This document shows, in pieces, positions 1-8,603 of a stretch of DNA of 64,000 bases. Within the stretch, counting starts at the first letter, position 1; the number at the start of each line of letters is the position of its first letter. Both the position numbers and the translations under genes were made by a program. A model generated the notes under the pieces. That model was not told the origin of the DNA, did not search any database, and saw nothing but the letters and a program-made list of their open reading frames with translations. Origin of the DNA: VYFG01 sp965221795 (lineage in GTDB: Bacteria > Pseudomonadota > Gammaproteobacteria > Arenicellales > Poriferihabitantaceae); assembly GCA_965221795.1 (NCBI GenBank), contig OZ244914.1:930001-994000 (forward strand). Reading direction: 5' to 3'.

Positions 1-449
1 TCAAGGGGCGTATTCACCTCGTTGATACGAGCGTACACGGCGGGGTCCAGCGCATCCAGACTGATATTGATCCGGTTCAACCCTGCCGCCTTGATTTGAT
101 GGGTTCGATCCAGCGTCAGCAGCGAGGCATTGGTCGTCAGGGCAATGTCGTCAATACCCTCCAGCCGGGACAATCGATGAATCAAGGTTTCGATTTCCCG
201 GCGCAGCAACGGCTCCCCTCCGGTTAGACGAATTTTCCGGACCCCGAAATGCGTGAACAGGTGCACCAGACGGGTAACTTCTTCAAACGTCAGCAACTCC
301 CGCTGTTTCAGAAATCGATAGTTTTTACCAAAGACATCCCTTGGCATGCAATAGCCGCAGCGAAAATTACACCGGTCCGTAACCGAAATCCTCAGGTCCC
401 GCAGGGGTCGGTCAAACTGGTCGGTGATGATTTTTGGTTCGACAGTCAT
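1..449 (-). CDS. moaA: GTP 3',8-cyclase MoaA (N-terminal part, cut by window edge)
   Basis: Radical-SAM enzyme that starts molybdenum/tungsten cofactor synthesis by cyclising GTP. About 149 N-terminal residues are visible. The start MTVEPKIIT is chosen because the radical-SAM cysteine motif CNFRCGYC (C-x3-C-x2-C) then falls near residue 27, as usual in MoaA. A SAM-binding LTGGEPLLRR follows, then LTTNASLL and INISLDALD, all typical of the family. The gene runs off the left edge. It lies 46 bp downstream of a MoaD-like gene on the same strand, and further upstream is an aldehyde oxidoreductase operon that needs a pterin cofactor, so it probably once closed that operon. Confidence 0.93.
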   Translation of the reverse strand, partial: MTVEPKIITDQFDRPLRDLRISVTDRCNFRCGYCMPRDVFGKNYRFLKQRELLTFEEVTRLVHLFTHFGVRKIRLTGGEPLLRREIETLIHRLSRLEGIDDIALTTNASLLTLDRTHQIKAAGLNRINISLDALDPAVYARINEVNTPL

Positions 450-495
450 ATCGATGGCGGTATATCGCGGTTGGCCGCTGCAGAATCTCTTGGTT

Positions 496-744
496 TCAGC
501 CGCCTTGGATGGCAGGCCAAATCGATACCATATCACCATCTGACAGCGGCCGGTCCCGATGTTCGGGAGGCACATGTTGGCCATTGACCATAGTGACCTG
601 CACCACTTCACGAGGGATATGATACTGGTCGATCAACTGGTTGCACGATGGTGCATCCGCACTTGATACTGTAACCGAATTTCCATCCGCAGAGGGAGGA
701 AGGTACTCCATCAACCCGGAAAAAAGCTTTAAGTGAATCATCAT
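496..744 (-). CDS. MoaD/ThiS-family sulfur carrier protein (copy 1)
   Basis: Small ubiquitin-like sulfur carrier of 82 residues. It ends in the diagnostic Gly-Gly (AIQGG) that is adenylated and thiocarboxylated to donate sulfur for the pterin dithiolene. It resembles the second MoaD-like protein in this window (3517-3771): both have LKLF..LM.YLPP near the start, NQL in the middle, and a GD...IWP...GG tail. The start could be either of two adjacent ATG codons; neither has an obvious Shine-Dalgarno. It sits directly upstream of moaA. Family membership is clear; whether it serves general Mo cofactor or the AOR cofactor is inference. Confidence 0.85.
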   Translation of the reverse strand: MMIHLKLFSGLMEYLPPSADGNSVTVSSADAPSCNQLIDQYHIPREVVQVTMVNGQHVPPEHRDRPLSDGDMVSIWPAIQGG

Positions 745-1559
745 CGTGAATCATACGTTCTGACATTCAGCAGTGATGTCCCATCATACGATTGACGGCA
801 CCATTCCTGAAGAATCATTGTATTCTCGCTACTTATGGTTGCATTTCATTTTGCACTCCCCGCGGATGGATCGTCCGTCGCACCCATGGCAGCGACTGCA
901 ATGGACTTCCGTCGGTCGCGGTTTGATTACGGATATCCTATCCTTTCGCCCACAACCTGGCCACGTGGAGCCAAATTCGGTCCGGCATGGATCCCCGCAC
1001 CGAGAGGATGAGGAGGTCGCCCCGAAGGGTTACCCACCGTTCCGGAGAACCCCCATGAATCCCCGCGACCGGTCAAGCTTACCAAACGCGTCGTCGATTC
1101 GCTACCGGTTTCGACCGAAGACATCGTGGTCTGAGCCCAGTAGCGGGTACATCCGGCCATCGGTCGCCGGGAGCGCAGTGGGCGGTTCCCTCTGGGGGAG
1201 GGAGGGCTGCGGGTGATGCCGCAGCTCATATTGGACCGGCTCGGCCCACCGTCTCCGGGTTACCAATTCCTCGTCGTTGCGGGCGATGCCCAGATAGCGG
1301 ACGGTGTGTTGCCGGGGCCAGCGGGTCCCGGGCTCGCGGACCGACTCGACGACCGGCACCGACTGGCGGGGGAATTGGAGGTGGATTTGACGCGGAGGAA
1401 CAGGGGGGGGCACCGGAACCGAAAGGAACTTCCGATCCGACCCGCGATGGCAAGCAAATCATCAAACCAGGGACTACCGCAGGTCAGGATTACGGAAGCC
1501 AGCGAAATCAAGGGGTTGGTGAGAGCGACGCCGGCGAAAAGAGATCCCAACCGTCGAAG
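745..1559. other. Degenerate region without a supportable gene
   Basis: No reading frame here shows consistent coding features. The minus strand at about 1110-1413 has a stretch that reads like part of a transposase or integrase but could not be assigned. An 8-base G run at 1403-1410 breaks the frames. The region lies between the moaD-moaA pair and an IS1595 remnant and is most simply read as decayed mobile DNA. Confidence 0.4.
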
Positions 1560-2000
1560 TCAGGAGGAAACTTGCTTGCCTGCCATGCTCCAGACCATGC
1601 TTCCCATCGGGGCAAGCGTGTCTTCGCGCCGTATATTTTGCTTGCCGGCCAACTCGTCAACCTACCGGTTCAGATGCTTCGGGCTGATCTGATGGCAAGT
1701 GACCTGGTGTGCCCGCTGGAGGCCAGACCAAAACGATTCCACGCCGTTGGTATGGACCATGTCCCGGACCTGGTTGGATACGGAATGCTTGACGCTTTGC
1801 ATGTGGAAAAGGCAATGAATCGTAAACAGACGCGTCATCGATATACCCGTTGCCTTACCATCTACATCGTCCCGAATGAAAGAATGCCGGACTGCCTGGT
1901 CCGTGGCTGCCACCACTTGGGCTCAAACCTCGTTGGTTTCCCGGTCCTTCATTCCCACCATGGCGGTTTTCCCCACCGCACCGCGCCCGGTGTCTGAACT
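1560..2000 (-). pseudogene. IS1595 (ISXO2-like) transposase remnant
   Basis: The C-terminal half of an ISXO2-like DDE transposase. Visible family signatures are VGKTAMVGMKDRE, then HTNGVESFWSGLQRA, HQISPKHLNR and VDELAGKQN. Two in-frame stops break it: TGA after ETNEV (about 1918) and TAG at 1662-1664, exactly where the family has the Tyr of the RYVDEFAG motif. The N-terminal zinc-ribbon half is missing. It abuts the 3' end of the secreted-protein gene at 2000-2536. It matches the better preserved remnant at 38821-39761 in its motifs. Confidence 0.85.
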
Positions 2001-2536
2001 TACGAGCCTGGACTGCGGCTCGTCAGGAAGCATTTGCGGGAAAACGGTTGAGAAGGGCCAACACTAGGATCGTAAATGACCAGAGTATAGTAATGGCTCG
2101 GCTTGAGGCCCGTAAACGGAATGTACCATTTGGTAAGTCTGGAATCCTCATCTACGAGAGTGCCAAGTTCTATACTACTTACAAGTCCTGTGCCCAACCG
2201 GGAATCATTCGACATCACTCCTACCCGTACCGGCCCAAAGTACGCAGGCTTTCCGGGCTTCCCAGGCGTCGTAGACGTTGTAGGCACCGCAGGTACCTCA
2301 GGCCAGTGGAAGTAAAGTACAGCGACCTTTGCAAAATTGTGTTTCGGGCCTATGACGGTACCGCAATCTGGATAGCATCTTTTGCCTTTCCATTGCGTGT
2401 CATGCGTGCTCACTCCTGGATGGTGTGATTTACAAGCGCCCGGTCCAACGAGCCAAGCCTTGGCGGGCTGCATGATGATCATCATTGCCAGCAGGGCAGC
2501 AATTGGCGTAGTAAGTGGGCTTGTAATTCGTTTCAT
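2000..2536 (-). CDS. Secreted protein of unknown function
   Basis: 178 residues with a clear Sec signal peptide: basic start MKRITS, hydrophobic ALLAMMIIM, cleavage after AKA. The mature part has several cysteines (GACKSHH, RCYPDCG, SRKCFLT) and a C-terminal segment of the form VRVGVMSN..., FTGLKP..., CFLT. That segment resembles the frame-broken secreted protein at 56864-57645 (IQVRIVVY, FSGLTS, ACFRTG), so the two may be distant paralogues. The stop lies right against an IS1595 remnant, and the related protein is longer at its C-terminus, so this copy may be truncated. No function recognised. Confidence 0.6.
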   Translation of the reverse strand: MKRITSPLTTPIAALLAMMIIMQPAKAWLVGPGACKSHHPGVSTHDTQWKGKRCYPDCGTVIGPKHNFAKVAVLYFHWPEVPAVPTTSTTPGKPGKPAYFGPVRVGVMSNDSRLGTGLVSSIELGTLVDEDSRLTKWYIPFTGLKPSHYYTLVIYDPSVGPSQPFSRKCFLTSRSPGS

Positions 2537-2644
2537 TTGTCGTTTGCTTCACAATGGGGTTGAGTTTCGGTGGAACGGAGCCGCTCTGTCTCTTCAGTGG
2601 TCGACCAGGCCCGGCCAAGGCGTTTCGTGAATAGACCTCAAAAC

Positions 2645-3097
2645 CTAAGAAACCTGCATCTCCTCGCCCCCTATTTGGGGACGCACAGCGTAGGTTGGTG
2701 TTGATGCCGTATTGTATTCTGTTATGTCGAGAATTCCCAGTGCCCCCTGCAGGGCGAGGCGGATTGCGGTGAACGGTCCGACGCCCTGATTGGCAGAGGT
2801 CTTCAGATCGCTGGAGAGACGACCATGGGCTGGGGCATGCGGTAGGGTTCGGAAGGTACCGCTGACTTTCTGTTTGGTCTTGGCCATCTGAAGACCCGGT
2901 TCATCCCGATGGTTCGTGAACGGGACTTCGTCCGGTCGGGCGAACCGCAGGATTTCCTTCTGGTAGTCGATGAAGGCCTGATGCCGCTTTTTCGGCACCT
3001 GTCCACAGCGGCCCTTTCGAGGCGGACGCTCGGGCAGTTCCGTCCGGCCCGGTTCCAGGATGGCGCGGGAGCGAGCCGACCCCTTCTGGAAACACAT
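2645..3097 (-). pseudogene. IS66-family transposase C-terminal fragment
   Basis: Reads FIDYQKEILRF, VPFTNHRDEPGLQMAKTKQ and KQKVSGTFRTL, which match the conserved C-terminal part of IS66 TnpC transposases (normally VPF.NN.AERD.RM.K.KQK.SG.FR). The catalytic-core Glu region is altered (NHRDEP instead of NQAERD) and the upstream two thirds are absent. No inverted repeats were recognised around it. It lies between the AOR operon tail and the secreted gene at 2000-2536. Confidence 0.8.
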
Positions 3098-3211
3098 GGG
3101 GCTCAGGATTTTGGGGTCGTCAGGGTCCGGGCAGACAGTCCGATGGCTTTGCCATCGGCTTCCGGAGCTTCCATTCCTCCGGGGGCATGGAAGTACAGGG
3201 TTGTCTGATGA

Positions 3212-3520
3212 TCAACCGCCCCCTCTATGTAAATACGTACGGAAGCGATGAAGGAAGGCCTCATACTGCTCCGCATGGAACCGGAAAAATTCCAGCCGGA
3301 CGGAAAGACAGGAAATACGCATGGAGCCCAACATGCGCCACCCATCTTCTCCCAGGTGCATTTTCACGGCACAATGCTGGTATACCATTTCCACCGGATT
3401 GGCGGCGACATCCAGTATCCGATAGGGCGAGACTGCCCTGGGCAGGCCACGAACTAATTCCTTACGGGTGTACCCCATCTGTTCCTGCCACAAGAAATCC
3501 GGTTCGGAACCCGGTCTCAT
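3212..3520 (-). CDS. Conserved-looking hypothetical protein coupled to the AOR operon
   Basis: 102 residues starting MRPGSEPDFLWQEQ. The ATG overlaps the stop of the MoaD-like gene by four bases (ATGA at 3517-3520), which argues for translational coupling and sets the start. It is rich in aromatic and basic residues, has one Cys-containing segment (YQHCAVKMHL) and ends FHAEQYEAFLHRFRTYLHRGGG-stop. No signal peptide or membrane segment. No family recognised. Position suggests a role in making, loading or protecting the tungsten/molybdenum oxidoreductase. Confidence 0.7.
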   Translation of the reverse strand: MRPGSEPDFLWQEQMGYTRKELVRGLPRAVSPYRILDVAANPVEMVYQHCAVKMHLGEDGWRMLGSMRISCLSVRLEFFRFHAEQYEAFLHRFRTYLHRGGG

Positions 3521-3771
3521 CCCCCGGCTACCGGCGGCCAAATTGCCAACGTGTCGCCTTCCTCCATCGGATGGTCCCGGCTGCCTTCTGCCACAAAATG
3601 ACCATTTCGCAATACCAGATGGACCTCTTCCTGGGGCACTCGATATCGGCGAAGTAGCTGGTTCATGGTGCAGCCCTCCTCCACTTCGACCGTCACCGCA
3701 TTTTTGTTGGCGTCTGGTGGCAGATAGCCCATCAGTGTGGCAAAAAGCTTCAGTTCCACTTTCATGGACAC
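3517..3771 (-). CDS. MoaD/ThiS-family sulfur carrier of the AOR operon (copy 2)
   Basis: 84 residues, beta-grasp sulfur carrier ending PPVAGG with the C-terminal Gly-Gly needed for thiocarboxylation. It is fourth in the operon behind the 4Fe-4S protein, the AOR subunit and the FAD/NAD reductase. MoaD-like genes occupy the same kind of position in known AOR gene clusters (aorABCD arrangement). The likely job is pterin dithiolene synthesis for AOR. It is clearly related to the copy at 496-744. The start MSMKVELKLF could also be the second Met. Confidence 0.88.
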   Translation of the reverse strand: MSMKVELKLFATLMGYLPPDANKNAVTVEVEEGCTMNQLLRRYRVPQEEVHLVLRNGHFVAEGSRDHPMEEGDTLAIWPPVAGG

Positions 3772-3822
3772 ATGCCGGACGATCTCGGAGATTCGGCTGG
3801 CCCGGAGACTCCGAGGCCTCTG

Positions 3823-5070
3823 TCAGGCACCCTGGGTTGCGGCCAAATAGGCTTCCATGATCAACAGCGGATTTCGCCGCAGCCGATCCTTCCACCGGCC
3901 CAAGTGGAACCGCCCCTGGATCAGTCCCCGCAGCACACCGACATGCTGCGTCAAACCGAGACTATTCGCTCCCACTAACTGGTCCCCATCAAACTGAAGC
4001 TGGATATACCGATAGTTTTCCTCATCCAGAAGCGTCGCTGACTCACCTCCTTCCACACCTTGCCAGAGACCATAGGATGCGGAAATCAGTCCAATCGTAT
4101 CCAGCACATTCATGTTAATGCTCCCATGGTGTTCCACCGAACCGTAATGCACCATGTTGTGGGCAGCAATCCGCGCGTGGTCCACTGCCGTGGGCTGGAT
4201 GGCCTGCAACCCATAACCTCCTGTAGAGAAATCCTTGCTGTAGGCAACATCGCCGGCCGCAAAGATACCCGGGATCGAGGACTGCATATAATGGTCAATC
4301 TCGACCCCATGATCCACCAGACTGACCCCACTGCCGGCCAGGAATTCCGCATTGGGCCTGACTCCAGCAGCAGAAATCACCAGTGCCGCCGGAACGGATT
4401 GTCCATCACTGGTATGGACCTGCACCCGCTCACCATCGGATTCAATTGCACTCACAGTGGTGTCGGTCAACACCGTCACTCCATGGTTCGCACACCACTT
4501 CTGCAGTAAGGCACCACATTGGTCATCCAGCATACGGGGGACCATCCGGTTGCCCATCTCAATGACCGTCAGATCGGCCCCGGCCGATACCAGGGCTTCA
4601 AGGATGATGCACCCGATAAATCCCGCCCCAATCAACACCACCGGTGCACCCGCATGGATTCCTGCGGCAATTCGCCGGGAATCCTCAAGTGTCCAGCAGG
4701 TAGTCACCTTTTCATGCTCAATCCCTGCGACCGGTGGCTTGATCGGTCGGGACCCAGTAGCCACCAGAACCCGGTCATATGCCAGCACCTCATCCGTGTC
4801 CGTGGTAACCGTTTTTGCCCCGGCATCCAGTGAAGAAGCATGCCCGACCATGACCTCAATACTTCGGGAAGAAAAGTAATCCCGATCTTTCCGCAGATAA
4901 GTGCCCTGCTCATCAATGCGGTCGATAAGCAGGTATGGAATCGCCATCCGGGAATAGGGTGGTTCCGGCTCATCACCCAATAGAGTGATGGTCGAATCCG
5001 GGTCCAGTTTACGCAGGGTTTCCGTGGCGACAACGCCAGCAGGGCCTGCTCCAATCACAAGGTACTTCAT
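3823..5070 (-). CDS. aorC: FAD-dependent NAD(P) oxidoreductase subunit of the aldehyde oxidoreductase
   Basis: 415-residue pyridine-nucleotide-disulfide-type flavoprotein. The N-terminal FAD fold is MKYLVIGAGPAGVVATETL, the central NAD(P) fold is VVLIGAGFIGCIILEAL, and the second FAD motif is GIFAAGDVAYSKDF. The start MKYLVIG is chosen because the FAD motif begins immediately after it and because its ATG overlaps the AOR stop by four bases. By analogy with three-subunit AOR enzymes of betaproteobacteria it should exchange electrons between the iron-sulfur subunit and NAD. Role inferred from context; fold is seen directly. Confidence 0.88.
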   Translation of the reverse strand: MKYLVIGAGPAGVVATETLRKLDPDSTITLLGDEPEPPYSRMAIPYLLIDRIDEQGTYLRKDRDYFSSRSIEVMVGHASSLDAGAKTVTTDTDEVLAYDRVLVATGSRPIKPPVAGIEHEKVTTCWTLEDSRRIAAGIHAGAPVVLIGAGFIGCIILEALVSAGADLTVIEMGNRMVPRMLDDQCGALLQKWCANHGVTVLTDTTVSAIESDGERVQVHTSDGQSVPAALVISAAGVRPNAEFLAGSGVSLVDHGVEIDHYMQSSIPGIFAAGDVAYSKDFSTGGYGLQAIQPTAVDHARIAAHNMVHYGSVEHHGSINMNVLDTIGLISASYGLWQGVEGGESATLLDEENYRYIQLQFDGDQLVGANSLGLTQHVGVLRGLIQGRFHLGRWKDRLRRNPLLIMEAYLAATQGA

Positions 5071-6923
5071 CCCGGCAACGAAAATTTCTGCCGTACGGCA
5101 TCGGTCAATTGACCGTCCGCAGTCCAGCCGCGCAGCATGTAATACTCCGGCAGCATCTGGTCGAGATTGCAAACCTGGCCTTTCGTGGGAGCCGCCTTGG
5201 AGGCTTCCTTGAGAAGGCGCTCCGGCAGCGTGTCGTCGGCCCCGGTCAATCCAGCCTTCATGTTGTAGTCACGCTCCAGATTCCAGATGCGCTCTCCGGC
5301 TTCCAGTAACCGCTCCACGGTCCAGTCGCCCTCACAGGCTGCGTCCATTTGCGGAGCCATGTTATCGAGAGTCCAGGCAAAAGTGGTGAAGACACAAAGG
5401 CCCATCGAATCCACCGCCGCCGTGGCATCCTGAAATGCCTTGACGAGGTCGGCCTTGCCCTCGGTATCCGCCGGGTCGGTTTTGACCGGTATCCCCAACA
5501 CTTCGGACGCCACCGTATAGCTGCGCAAATGGCAGGCACCACGGTTGGATGTGGCATATGTCAGCCCCATGCCCTGTATCCCCCGAGGGTCATATGCGGG
5601 GAACTCCTGACCTTTGACGGTCATGGACAATTCGGGATGACCGTATTTTTCACAGAGCTTTTTGGAACCCAGTCCAAGGTCTTTGCCAAACCCCTCACCG
5701 GTTCCCACCTTTTCGGCACACCAGACCAAGGCTTCGGCAGAACCGAACCGGAGTTCCATGCCCCCGGTATGTTCGGTCGTGATGACACCTTTCTCAAACA
5801 ATTCCATGGCAGCTGCTACCGTGGCACCGAATGAAATCGGGTCCATGCCATCCTCATTACAGACAAAATTGGCGAAGGTAACCGCGTCCAGATCATCCAC
5901 TCCGGTATCTGCACCCATTGCCCAGGCGGCCTCATACTCCAACCCTCCGGAATTATGTTGATACTGAGGCTTGTCCTGTATGGAGAAGTGCGTGGGGTCG
6001 ATGGTCGAAATCCTGCCACAGGCAATCGTACAGCCAAAGCAGGCCGCATTGGTAGTCAGGTTCGGCTTGCCATCGCTCTTGCGGGCCTCCAGCATGGCTT
6101 CGCCGGAGATACTGTGTGCACCTTCAAACTGGGTCAGCTGCATATTGTTGGTGGGCAGCGAGCCAATTTCATTGATCACGTTCATCAGCACTTGGGTGCC
6201 CAGAGCCGGCAGTCCCTGTCCGGTCACCGCATTCTCCGCAAGCACCACTTTCTGTTCGGCTACACTCTGCATGAAACGCTTGGCATCCTTGAGATTGCCA
6301 ACCCCGCGGGTACCCCGCACGGCGACCGCCTTGAGATTCTTGGACGCCATCACAGTCCCGACACCAGAGCGGCCTGCAGCCCGATGCAGGTCATTGATCA
6401 CGGCAGCATAGAGACACCCGGCCTCAGCGGAACGTCCGACCGCTGCGACTCGTGTCTGCGGATCTCCAGTGATTTGGTGAATGGCCTTGTCGGCCTCCCA
6501 GACAGACTGTCCCCAGATTCCCTCCGCAGAACACAATTCGGCGTGATCATCCACTATATTCAACCATACTGGCTTGGGAGATTTGCCTTCAAAAATAATC
6601 ATATCCCAACCCGCAGACTTCAGTTCGGCACCAAAAAATCCGCCGGAATTGGAACAAGCCACGGCACCCGTAAGCGGGCTTTTGGTAATCACCGAATACC
6701 TTCCCGCTGTGGAAGCGGCAGTTCCGGTGAGAGGGCCCGTGGCCATGATCATCTTATTGTCCGAACCCAAGGGATCGCATTGTGGATCCGTTTCTTCCAC
6801 TAGATAGCGGGTGGCCAATCCCCGTTGACCAATATATGCCGCCGCCCACTCCATGTTGAGGGGCTCACTACGGATGTTACCGTCATTGAGGTTGACGCGT
6901 AAAACCTTTTTTGCCCATGACAT
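5067..6923 (-). CDS. aorB: Aldehyde:ferredoxin oxidoreductase, catalytic subunit
   Basis: 618 residues, the usual AOR length. The enzyme oxidises aldehydes to carboxylates (or the reverse) with a bis-pterin tungsten or molybdenum centre. The 4Fe-4S cluster ligands are visible as CFGCTIACGR (C-x2-C-x3-C), with a fourth Cys in MGLCVFTTF near the C-terminus. The N-terminal region contains NMEWAAAYIGQRGLATRYL and KNLKAVAVRGTRG as in the family. It follows the 4Fe-4S protein by 18 bp and overlaps the flavoprotein gene. Whether the metal is W or Mo cannot be read from the sequence; AOR-family enzymes usually use tungsten. Confidence 0.96.
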   Translation of the reverse strand: MSWAKKVLRVNLNDGNIRSEPLNMEWAAAYIGQRGLATRYLVEETDPQCDPLGSDNKMIMATGPLTGTAASTAGRYSVITKSPLTGAVACSNSGGFFGAELKSAGWDMIIFEGKSPKPVWLNIVDDHAELCSAEGIWGQSVWEADKAIHQITGDPQTRVAAVGRSAEAGCLYAAVINDLHRAAGRSGVGTVMASKNLKAVAVRGTRGVGNLKDAKRFMQSVAEQKVVLAENAVTGQGLPALGTQVLMNVINEIGSLPTNNMQLTQFEGAHSISGEAMLEARKSDGKPNLTTNAACFGCTIACGRISTIDPTHFSIQDKPQYQHNSGGLEYEAAWAMGADTGVDDLDAVTFANFVCNEDGMDPISFGATVAAAMELFEKGVITTEHTGGMELRFGSAEALVWCAEKVGTGEGFGKDLGLGSKKLCEKYGHPELSMTVKGQEFPAYDPRGIQGMGLTYATSNRGACHLRSYTVASEVLGIPVKTDPADTEGKADLVKAFQDATAAVDSMGLCVFTTFAWTLDNMAPQMDAACEGDWTVERLLEAGERIWNLERDYNMKAGLTGADDTLPERLLKEASKAAPTKGQVCNLDQMLPEYYMLRGWTADGQLTDAVRQKFSLPG

Positions 6924-6941
6924 TTCGATTGACCTCCGGTA

Positions 6942-7421
6942 CTAGTTGGCAGCATGTTGAGCGTTGTCCGTCTTGCCGGCCCAAACACGCATTTTCTCGA
7001 GCCCGGTCGCATCGGAATCCACATAGGTGATCGCTTGGGTGGGACAGGCCGTGGCACAGGCCGGATCCCCGCCACAGAGATCACACTTAATCACCTTGCC
7101 AGTATCATGGTTGTAATTGACGGTGCCAAAAGGACAGGCAATGGTACAGACCTTACAACCTACACAGACCTTTTCGTTCACTTCCATGGCCCCGGTCTGA
7201 TAGTTCATCCGGATCGCATCCACGGGACAGGCCTGCATGCACCAAGCCTCATCGCACTGCGTACAGGTATAGGGAACAAACCGGCCTTCTTCGTGGAAGG
7301 TAAACACCTTGATGCGGGATTTTGCCGGGTTGAATACCCCCTCGTTCTCGAAAGAACAGGCCATTTCGCACTGCAAACAGCCGGTACACTTGTCCGGATC
7401 AATGGAAAGAGATCGTTGCAT
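6942..7421 (-). CDS. aorA: Four-cluster 4Fe-4S electron-transfer subunit
   Basis: 159 residues, with four cysteine groups visible: CTGCLQCEMAC, CTQCDEAWCMQACP, CVGCKVCTIACP and CDLCGGDPACATACP. This is the DMSO-reductase-like ferredoxin type found as the small subunit of multi-subunit AORs, where it wires several 4Fe-4S clusters between the catalytic and flavin subunits. It is the first gene of the operon, with a good ribosome site (AGGAGT) about ten bases before the ATG. Function assignment is strong because the next two genes are the expected partners. Confidence 0.93.
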   Translation of the reverse strand: MQRSLSIDPDKCTGCLQCEMACSFENEGVFNPAKSRIKVFTFHEEGRFVPYTCTQCDEAWCMQACPVDAIRMNYQTGAMEVNEKVCVGCKVCTIACPFGTVNYNHDTGKVIKCDLCGGDPACATACPTQAITYVDSDATGLEKMRVWAGKTDNAQHAAN

Positions 7422-8222
7422 TTCGTTTTTACTCCTAATCTGGCGTTAACGTAGGTAATAATATGGGTTCAAGCTCATACCCTGTCTGAACTGTGGCAAA
7501 CCGCTCACACTTACCCCGATGATTTTTCAGAAGTACAACATAACACTTCAGGCAAAGTGTCACAAGACATTGTTACAAAATTATCGCAGGCAAATGGACC
7601 CATTCGGTCGAGCACGGGCCCATAATTGAAATTTCACTTTGCCGAACTGCACAGTGTCGATGCATCCGACCGTGCACACTAAATGGAAACTGGACTATTC
7701 CTGGATAGTATCGGTGCTGGAGCAGTGGATGGCAAGCGGGATGTGGCGGTCAAGCAGATGCGGAACCGAGGTATGATGCTCACTACTGGCATCGAAGGTG
7801 AACCAGTGTATCGGGGGGAAGTGGTACTGGGGTGGAGGGTGGAGCCATCCGGAAAACAAAATAGCTCGGCATCGTTTTGGTAGTTCTGTCGTAATCTGAT
7901 GGACCGAGGTCCCAATACTGCCAAGCCGGAACGCAAAAAACCCCGATGAAATCACCCGGTGCTCCCATTCCCAAGGTCAGAACAGGACCATTCGTTCCAT
8001 GATATCAAGAAAAAATACTTTCAAAACAATCTATTATGAAATAAATCCCAAAATCAGCACATTCGTCCACTCGCCACCATTCAAATGGTTGTGACTACAC
8101 AATCGTTCTTGCCCTGCGATCACACCCGAATATAATCGTCCTTTCCAATCAGGATTCGGGCTTTGAAGCCGGACTTTCAAGCCTTAACCATGCTCCCCCG
8201 GGACCACGAAGCGAAATCAAAA
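7422..8222. other. Intergenic region upstream of the divergent AOR operon and apaG
   Basis: About 800 bp with no convincing gene. Short open frames near 7683-7883 (plus) and 7679-7936 (minus) lack family similarity or a ribosome site. The segment should contain the promoters of aorA (leftward) and apaG (rightward). No clear FNR, Fur or sigma-54 site was seen. Confidence 0.45.
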
Positions 8223-8603
8223 ATGCCTACCATACAAGAAATCACCATCAACGTTACACCCATTTACCTGAAAGAACAGTCGGACCCCACCGCCAACCAG
8301 TATGTATTTGCGTACACGGTGCACATGAAAAATACCGGCAATATTCCGGCCCGTCTACTCACTCGTCACTGGATCATTACCGATGCAGACGGGGATACTC
8401 GCGAGGTTCGGGGTCCCGGGGTGGTGGGAGAACACCCTCACCTGCAACCCGGCGAGCAGTACGAATATACCAGTGGAGCCATACTGCCTACCCCGGTTGG
8501 CTCCATGATGGGTAGCTACCAAATGCAGGACGATAATGGAGGACTATTCGATGCCGCCGTTCCCGCTTTTACCCTACAGGCGGAAGAGGTCGTGTTTCAT
8601 TGA
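8223..8603 (+). CDS. apaG: ApaG-domain protein
   Basis: 126 residues of the ApaG fold (fibronectin-like), seen in VTPIYLKEQSDP, FAYTVHMKNTG, RHWIITDADG and the strongly conserved VVGEHPHLQPGE, YTSGA and GSMMGSYQM. ApaG is linked to cation resistance in enterobacteria; its biochemical role is unsettled. The start MPTIQEITINV is chosen over an upstream in-frame ATG because family similarity begins there. Its 3' end overlaps the convergent folK-folP fusion by 35 bp. Confidence 0.92.
   Translation: MPTIQEITINVTPIYLKEQSDPTANQYVFAYTVHMKNTGNIPARLLTRHWIITDADGDTREVRGPGVVGEHPHLQPGEQYEYTSGAILPTPVGSMMGSYQMQDDNGGLFDAAVPAFTLQAEEVVFH

Noticed and set aside
773..1216. 147-codon plus-strand frame
   Set aside because: No start context or recognisable family; overlapping frames on both strands are equally open in this decayed stretch.
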